A stretch of DNA of 64,000 nucleotides from CAZLWA01 sp964563165 (GTDB lineage Bacteria > CLD3 > SB21), in NCBI GenBank assembly GCA_964563165.1, contig CAZLWA010000048.1:1-64000 (forward strand), written 5' to 3'. Below are positions 59,242 through 64,000 of the stretch, one piece after another. Positions within the stretch are counted from its first letter, which is position 1, and every line of letters starts with the position of its first letter. A program made the translations under genes and the position numbers. The notes under the pieces were generated by a model that was not told the DNA's origin, made no database searches, and worked only from the letters and a program-made list of their open reading frames with translations.

Positions 59242-62200
59242 CTACGAGCACCCCATGCTATTCCCGCAGTTCAGGCATTTGTAGCATGCGCCGTTGCGCA
59301 CGGTCATATGCCCGCACACGTCGCACGCGGGTGCGTCGCCCATCATCTCGCTCAGATGTTTATCGAGTAAATTCTGCGAAGTTTCTTTCGGGGTCTCCGC
59401 GGGCGTATGGTCCACGACCGTCGGCGTAGCCGGGTCGTGCGATTCGCCGTTGAGCGTCGGCGGAATGTGAACGAAATCCATGCGCTTGAGATATTCCATG
59501 CCGAGCACGCGGAAAATAAAATCCAGTATCGAGGTCGCGTTTTTGATGTTCGGGTGATTCGTAAATCCGCTCGGCTCGAAGCGCGTGAATGTGAATTTCT
59601 CCACGAATTTGTCCAGCGGCACGCCGTACTGCAGTCCCATTGAGACCGCGACGGCAAAACAGTTGAGTAAACTGCGGTAGGCTGCGCCTTCTTTGAACAT
59701 ATCGATGAAGATCTCGCCGATCTGGTTGTCATCGTATTCTCCGGTGCGGAAATAAATTTTATGTCCGCCCATTTCGACTTCCTGCGTGAATCCCTGCCGT
59801 TTGTGCGGCATCGGTTTTTTCTGCCCGCGGCGTAATTCTCTGCCGGACTTTTCGATCGCGTCCTGAACGGCTTTATCCAATTGCGCTTGCGTGATCGTCA
59901 TCTCGTCTTCGACCGATTCTTTGGAGGACGATTTATTGCTGAGCGGCTGGGAGAATTTCGATCCGTCGCGGTAGAGCGCCACGGCTTTGAGCCCGAGCTT
60001 CCAGCCTTCGAAATAAATGCGCTCGATATCTTTTACGGTCGCTTCCGAAGGAATATTTACCGTTTTGGAGATCGCACCGGAGAGGAACGGCTGAACCGCA
60101 CCCATCATCTTCACGTGCCCCATCGGGTCGATGTAGCGTTTGCCGATACCGCATTTATTCGCGCAGTCGAACACCGCGAGATGTTCTTCTTTCATTAAGT
60201 GAGTTCCTTCCACGGTCTGCGCGCCGGCGATATAGATCACCGCGCGTGAGATCTGTTCACCGGAAAGGCCTTTTTGCTTCAGCGTCTTGATATTGATATG
60301 CGGCGTCCATTCGTCCAGCGATTTATTTTTATTGACGTAAGCTTCGGCTTCGGCAATTTCAGGATCCGTGAAACCCATTTGTTTCAGTTGTTCCGGATTC
60401 ACATAGGGCGCACCGTCGAATGTGCCGTGGCCGAGAATGTATTTGATGATACCGTCGATCTCTTCTTTATTATATCCTAATTTGCCGAGCGATTGCGGAA
60501 TGGAGCCGTTGACGATCTTGAAATATCCGCCGCCGGCTAATTTTTTCCATTTCACCAAAGAGAATTCCGGTTCGACGCCGGTCGTGTCGCAATCCATCAA
60601 AAGCCCGATCGTTCCCGTTGGGGCAAGCACCGTCGCCTGCGCATTGCGGTAACCGAACTGGCCGCCCATGGCCACGCAGGCGTCCCAGTCTTCGCGCGCC
60701 GCACGGACCAGGTCGTCCGGGCAAAATTCGTTACTGATTTTATAAGCCGCATCGCGGTGTTTGTTCATCACGCGCATCATCGGTTTTTCATTTTTCTTGT
60801 AGCCGGGAAAAGCGCCTTTGACGGAAGCCACCTCCGCGGAACCGCGGAATCCCCACGCATGCATGATCGCGGTGATCGCGCCGGCCCACGCTCTGCCTTC
60901 TTCGGAATCGTACGGAATGCCGTTGACCATCAATAGGGTCCCTAAATTCGCATAACCCAATCCGAGCGGGCGGTAATCGTGGCTGTTCTGCGCAATTTTC
61001 TGGGTCGGGTAGGAAGACATGTCCACGAGAATTTCCTGCGCGATAATGAACACGCGGCAGGCTTCGCGGAATCCTGCGATATCGAATTTGCCGGATTCAT
61101 CGGAACATTTCATCAAATTGACCGACGCGAGATTGCAGGCGGTATCGTCGAGGAACATATATTCCGAGCAGGGATTCGACGCGTGAATCTTGTCGGTCGA
61201 CGGGCAGGTGTGCCAGTCATTGATCGTGTCGTCGAATTGAATGCCGGGATCGGCGCATGCCCATGCGGCGTAAGAAATTTGATCGAACAGATCGCGCGCT
61301 TTGTAGGTATCGATGACTTCGCCGGAAGTGCGCGACGTGGTTTTCCATTCGCCGTCGTCGAGAACGGCGTTCATGAATTTATCGGAAACGCGGACCGAGT
61401 TGTTGGAGTTTTGTCCGGAGACGGTTTGGTACGCTTCGCCGTTGAAATCGCTGTCGTATCCGGCGTCGATGAGGGCTTTGACTTTCTTTTCTTCTTTCAC
61501 TTTCCAATTGATGAAATCCACGATCTCCGGGTGGTCCATATCGAGGCAGACCATTTTCGCCGCACGGCGCGTGGTGCCGCCGGATTTGGTCGCACCCGCT
61601 CCGCGGTCCAGAACGCTCAGGAACGACATGAGGCCCGAGGACGTTCCTCCGCCGGAAAGTTTTTCCTGTTTGCCGCGCAAAGATGAAAAATTGCTGCCCG
61701 TGCCGGAACCGTATTTGAAAAGCCGGGCTTCGTTCTTGGCCAATTCAAAAATGCCCATCAGGTCGTCACTCACCGCCTGAATGAAGCACGCCGAGCATTG
61801 CGGATGTGAATACGAATCGGGGGTCATTTCGATGTTGCCTGTTTTAGGATTCCAAAAATAATTTCCGCCCGAACCTTCGATATGATATTCCTGGGAAAGG
61901 CCGCAATTGAACCAGACCGGCGAATTGAATGCGCCCATTTGATTGACTAGCAGATGCGTGAGTTCCATTTCAAAGATCTCGGCATCGTTCTTCGAATCGA
62001 AGTATCCTAATTTTTCACCTTCCGCCCGGATCGTATGCGCGACGCGATAGACCAATTGTTTGGCGCTCGTTTCATTGCCGGTTCCAGGTACTCCCGCTTT
62101 GCGGAAATATTTGGAGGCTGCGATGTCCGTAGCCAATTGCGACCAGCTTTTGGGGATATCGAGGTCCTTCATTTCGAAAACAACTCTGCCGTCCGGCTCG

Positions 62201-62391
62201 GTGATCACGCTCGTGCGCTTTTCCCATTCGATCGCGTCGAACGGGTGAACGCCTTCTTTGGTGAAATAGCGTTTGAAACGCAATCCTTTCGCGCCGTCGT
62301 AGGCGATCCCGTTGATGGTGCGCGGGGTGGACTTGCTCGGGGACGGTTTTTTTGCATCCTTGACTTGGGCATCAGGGTTCTGAAGGGCCAT
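59242..62391 (-). CDS. nrdJ: Adenosylcobalamin-dependent (class II) ribonucleotide reductase
   Basis: A 1049-residue NrdJ that makes deoxyribonucleotides with B12 as radical source, independent of oxygen. The substrate loop SNNSVRVSDKFM, the active-site NPCSEYMFLDDTACNLASVNL, the finger loop and the TGTIGLLMDCDTTGVEPEF region are present. The C-terminus has a TSCPD-like domain and a cysteine-rich tail (ACDVCGH, ACYKCLNCGNSMGCS) that likely serves as electron shuttle or zinc site. It is a single full-length gene with AAGGA nine bases before the ATG. No B12 riboswitch is visible upstream. Confidence 0.96.
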   Translation of the reverse strand: MALQNPDAQVKDAKKPSPSKSTPRTINGIAYDGAKGLRFKRYFTKEGVHPFDAIEWEKRTSVITEPDGRVVFEMKDLDIPKSWSQLATDIAASKYFRKAGVPGTGNETSAKQLVYRVAHTIRAEGEKLGYFDSKNDAEIFEMELTHLLVNQMGAFNSPVWFNCGLSQEYHIEGSGGNYFWNPKTGNIEMTPDSYSHPQCSACFIQAVSDDLMGIFELAKNEARLFKYGSGTGSNFSSLRGKQEKLSGGGTSSGLMSFLSVLDRGAGATKSGGTTRRAAKMVCLDMDHPEIVDFINWKVKEEKKVKALIDAGYDSDFNGEAYQTVSGQNSNNSVRVSDKFMNAVLDDGEWKTTSRTSGEVIDTYKARDLFDQISYAAWACADPGIQFDDTINDWHTCPSTDKIHASNPCSEYMFLDDTACNLASVNLMKCSDESGKFDIAGFREACRVFIIAQEILVDMSSYPTQKIAQNSHDYRPLGLGYANLGTLLMVNGIPYDSEEGRAWAGAITAIMHAWGFRGSAEVASVKGAFPGYKKNEKPMMRVMNKHRDAAYKISNEFCPDDLVRAAREDWDACVAMGGQFGYRNAQATVLAPTGTIGLLMDCDTTGVEPEFSLVKWKKLAGGGYFKIVNGSIPQSLGKLGYNKEEIDGIIKYILGHGTFDGAPYVNPEQLKQMGFTDPEIAEAEAYVNKNKSLDEWTPHINIKTLKQKGLSGEQISRAVIYIAGAQTVEGTHLMKEEHLAVFDCANKCGIGKRYIDPMGHVKMMGAVQPFLSGAISKTVNIPSEATVKDIERIYFEGWKLGLKAVALYRDGSKFSQPLSNKSSSKESVEDEMTITQAQLDKAVQDAIEKSGRELRRGQKKPMPHKRQGFTQEVEMGGHKIYFRTGEYDDNQIGEIFIDMFKEGAAYRSLLNCFAVAVSMGLQYGVPLDKFVEKFTFTRFEPSGFTNHPNIKNATSILDFIFRVLGMEYLKRMDFVHIPPTLNGESHDPATPTVVDHTPAETPKETSQNLLDKHLSEMMGDAPACDVCGHMTVRNGACYKCLNCGNSMGCS

Positions 62392-62985
62392 GACAAAAAT
62401 CCTTATGGGTTAAAAAGTGGAACCTGGGTTTTTAAGAATAAATTTCCAAAAAAGACGTCAATGTTTCATCTCATACTTCAAAAAAAGAAAATACGTTAGC
62501 GATGAAGTACTTCAAGAATTGTTCTCTTCTACAAATGTAGCGGAGTATTGATGTCAATTCTAATGAAATGCTCTCTCAATAACAGGGGTGAACACATTAT
62601 AAAGCACCGCCTTTTTATAAGCAAGAAGTATTTTTAAACTCACACAATCCACAAGTTATTAACATCATTAATCTAATAAAAACAGCCCTTGAAAGCCAGA
62701 AAAAAAAGTTATCAACATAAAATTGATCTTCACAAATTAATCACAATTTACGAAGCAGAAAAATATATTTTCGTAAAATAATCATAATTATAGAAACAGA
62801 TCGGAGAAAAAGTCTTTTGGAGAGACAAAAAGAAGAATCCCGGGAAAATACAAAGCGTTTAATGCGAATCTGACCAACAACAAATCTTCAATTCTCCCTT
62901 GCTTTTTCTTTTCAATTCCGTTATAATTTATCCGGCCTTTTTCCCCATTGAAATTCCATTTCTGTTCACCAATGGAGCTTGCGAT
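62392..62985. promoter_or_regulatory. AT-rich divergent region between nrdJ and sdhC
   Basis: This region of 594 bases holds no gene. The middle (about 62630-62820) is strongly AT-rich and carries several 9-mers near the DnaA-box consensus TTATNCACA: ttatcaaca, ttattaaca, ttaatcaca and atccacaag. It probably contains the promoters for the two divergent genes. No cobalamin box, NrdR-box pair or terminator is evident. Confidence 0.4.
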
Positions 62986-63663
62986 ATGCCTTCCTTGTCA
63001 ACCGCGGTTTGGTCATCGGTCGGAAAAAAAATTATCACCGGGCTCACCGGGCTTGCCCTATGCGTGTTCGTTCTCATGCATCTGTTGGGCAATCTGAATT
63101 TGTTTGTCGGCGCGGATGCTTTTAATCTGTATACGCATAAGCTCGAAAGTTTCGGCGGAATATTGTATGTGATCGAGGCGCTGCTGGCGATGGTTTTCGT
63201 ACTGCATGCGGTCGTCGGCGTTTCTGTGTGGGTGAAAAAGAGGCAGGCGCGGCCCGTACCTTACGAGCAGGTCGCCAACGCCGGCGCACCCAGCCATAAA
63301 TCGCTCTCCTCCCTTTCGATGATCTACACGGGAATTTTGCTCCTTATTTTTTTGGTCCTGCATTTGAAGACCTTCAAATACGGACCTTTTTACACGACCT
63401 ATATTGACGGTGTGGGCGACGTAAGAGATCTTTACCGGTTGGTCATCGACGTCTACCGCGATCCGGTCTATGTGATTTCTTACGTTATCCTGATGGTTTT
63501 GCTCGGCGTGCATTTACGCCACGGTTTCTGGAGCGCATTCCAGTCGCTCGGCGTGAGCAATCCCCGCTTCACCCCGGTGATACATATTTTTGGAATTGCC
63601 TTCGCAGTCGCGATCGCCGTGGGGTTCCTAGTGATGCCTGTGTGGATTTATTTGACGAATTAA
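62986..63663 (+). CDS. sdhC: Succinate dehydrogenase/fumarate reductase cytochrome b subunit
   Basis: A 225-residue five-helix membrane anchor of the Bacteroidota type (TIGR02046-like b558). Helices are at about 17-35, 60-80, 110-130, 160-180 and 195-220. Heme-ligand histidines can be placed in VLMHLLGNL, FVLHAVVGV, FLVLHLKTFKYG and GVHLRHGFWSAFQ. The ATG at 62986 has GGAG eight bases upstream; the in-frame start at 62899 is rejected. It couples succinate oxidation to quinone. The flavoprotein and Fe-S subunits normally follow directly, but here repeats and a GxxExxY gene come next. Confidence 0.9.
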   Translation: MPSLSTAVWSSVGKKIITGLTGLALCVFVLMHLLGNLNLFVGADAFNLYTHKLESFGGILYVIEALLAMVFVLHAVVGVSVWVKKRQARPVPYEQVANAGAPSHKSLSSLSMIYTGILLLIFLVLHLKTFKYGPFYTTYIDGVGDVRDLYRLVIDVYRDPVYVISYVILMVLLGVHLRHGFWSAFQSLGVSNPRFTPVIHIFGIAFAVAIAVGFLVMPVWIYLTN

Positions 63664-63668
63664 ATACA

Positions 63669-63758
63669 TGTTTCCCCACGAAACACACGAAAAAGGCACG
63701 AAAAATTTTAATGCAAAATACAAGTGATTGCCCGCGAAATACGCGAAACATGCGAAAA
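63669..63758. repeat. R2 repeat arrays in direct orientation
   Basis: Two runs, 63669-63703 (ccccacgaaacacacgaaaa then aggcacgaaaaat) and 63731-63758 (cccgcgaaatacgcgaaaca then tgcgaaaa), of a CACGAAA/CGCGAAA-type octamer. They sit directly upstream of the GxxExxY start codon, with the last unit touching it. Confidence 0.7.
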
Positions 63759-63759
63759 A

Positions 63760-64000
63760 ATGAATACAAAAAATATTGTCTTTGCTGAAGAAAGCTACAA
63801 AATCCTCGGGGCATGTTTCAATGTTTACAAAGCGAAAGGGTGCGGATTTTTAGAGGCAGTCTATCATGAATGCCTGCAAATAGAATTTGAATTTCAGAAA
63901 ATTCCTTTTGTATCCCAGAAGGAACTGGCAATAGAATATCGAGATCGGCTACTCAAACAAAACTACAAAGCCGATTTTATTTGTTTTGACAAGATCATCG
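63760..64000 (+). CDS. GxxExxY-family protein, N-terminal part
   Basis: Runs off the window end, so it is partial: 80 codons are visible. KILGACFNVYKAKGCGFLEAVYHECLQIEF contains the family-defining GFLEAVY (GxxExxY), and YRDRLLKQNYKADFICFDKII is the start of the nuclease-like core (D-F at the PD-(D/E)XK position). The role of these short proteins is unknown. The start lies at the edge of an R2 array, and it interrupts the expected sdhC-sdhA order. Confidence 0.85.
   Translation, partial: MNTKNIVFAEESYKILGACFNVYKAKGCGFLEAVYHECLQIEFEFQKIPFVSQKELAIEYRDRLLKQNYKADFICFDKII

Noticed and set aside
60979..61686. 235-codon frame on the plus strand
   Set aside because: It lies entirely antisense to nrdJ and its composition follows the complementary codons.
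62392..62900. Cobalamin riboswitch upstream of B12-dependent nrdJ
   Set aside because: No B12-box (GCCACTG on the transcribed strand) or matching long-range stems could be found in the region.
1..64000. Classical insertion sequences or prophage
   Set aside because: No transposase, integrase or phage structural gene was recognised in any frame, so mobility is argued only from repeats and nuclease genes.

Overview
The window reads as chromosome of a Gram-negative bacterium, most likely a member of the Fibrobacteres-Chlorobi-Bacteroidetes (FCB) assemblage outside the classical Bacteroidia. The evidence is a Bacteroidota-style five-helix succinate dehydrogenase cytochrome b, an Oar-like TonB-dependent receptor with a carboxypeptidase-regulatory domain, PorV/FadL-like and CsgG-like envelope proteins, a SufBCDSU system and a class II (B12) ribonucleotide reductase. 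Many genes have clear AGGAG-type ribosome binding sites, which Bacteroidia usually lack, so an Ignavibacteria-, Calditrichota- or KSB1-like lineage fits better. This placement is inference. There is no phage and no recognisable transposase.

Layout. 0-10 kb: a CcmD-like peptide, a GAF-GAF-PP2C phosphatase / carbonic anhydrase / CsaA operon, tRNA-Leu(CAG), a PlsC-like acyltransferase with a polysaccharide deacetylase, an M1 peptidase, and small stress or metabolite proteins. 10.4-17.6 kb: a complete Fe-S assembly operon (sufB-unknown-sufC-sufD-sufS-sufU-sufT-Rrf2 regulator) behind a good sigma70-type promoter that overlaps a palindrome. 17.6-29 kb: housekeeping genes (YheT hydrolase, DPP-IV, TMEM175 channel, NUDIX, hybrid kinase, LpxL-like acyltransferase, rnhA, lipM, pgsA, pgpA, sucD with a very unusual poly-lysine tail, aroQ) and a selenocysteine tRNA. 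29-34.5 kb: envelope proteins and DNA polymerase IV. 34.5-48.5 kb, minus strand: a hydroxyproline catabolic cluster holding every enzyme needed to take trans-4-hydroxy-L-proline to 2-oxoglutarate (epimerase, FAD oxidase/dehydrogenase, DapA-family deaminase, semialdehyde dehydrogenase) plus the trans-3-hydroxy-L-proline branch (dehydratase and reductase). It also holds an internally deleted S28/S37-type peptidase, an MFS transporter and an FdhF/YdeP-type molybdoenzyme. 48.7-55.5 kb: DinB-family protein, orphan ParA, lipoprotein, large TonB receptor. 55.5-59.2 kb: an accessory strip full of repeats, with a YefM/YoeB toxin-antitoxin pair, an orphan antitoxin-like gene, a DUF559 nuclease and an ATPase remnant. 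59.2-64 kb: nrdJ, an AT-rich divergent region, sdhC and the start of a GxxExxY nuclease gene.

The most striking non-genic feature is the density of dispersed intergenic repeats in four recognisable families. R1 is a degenerate heptamer (GCTGANN) array. R2 is a degenerate octamer (CACNAAGN) array, often as inverted pairs. R3 is a GGCGCAGCCTTTAGGCTGCG-type hairpin. R4 is built on CCCCCTTTNNTAAAGGGGG and CCTGAGCGAAGCGAAGG cores. Two DUF559 nuclease genes lie between copies of R4, with C-termini that read into it, and a GxxExxY nuclease gene begins at the edge of an R2 array. This nuclease-repeat pairing is the best candidate here for an undescribed system.
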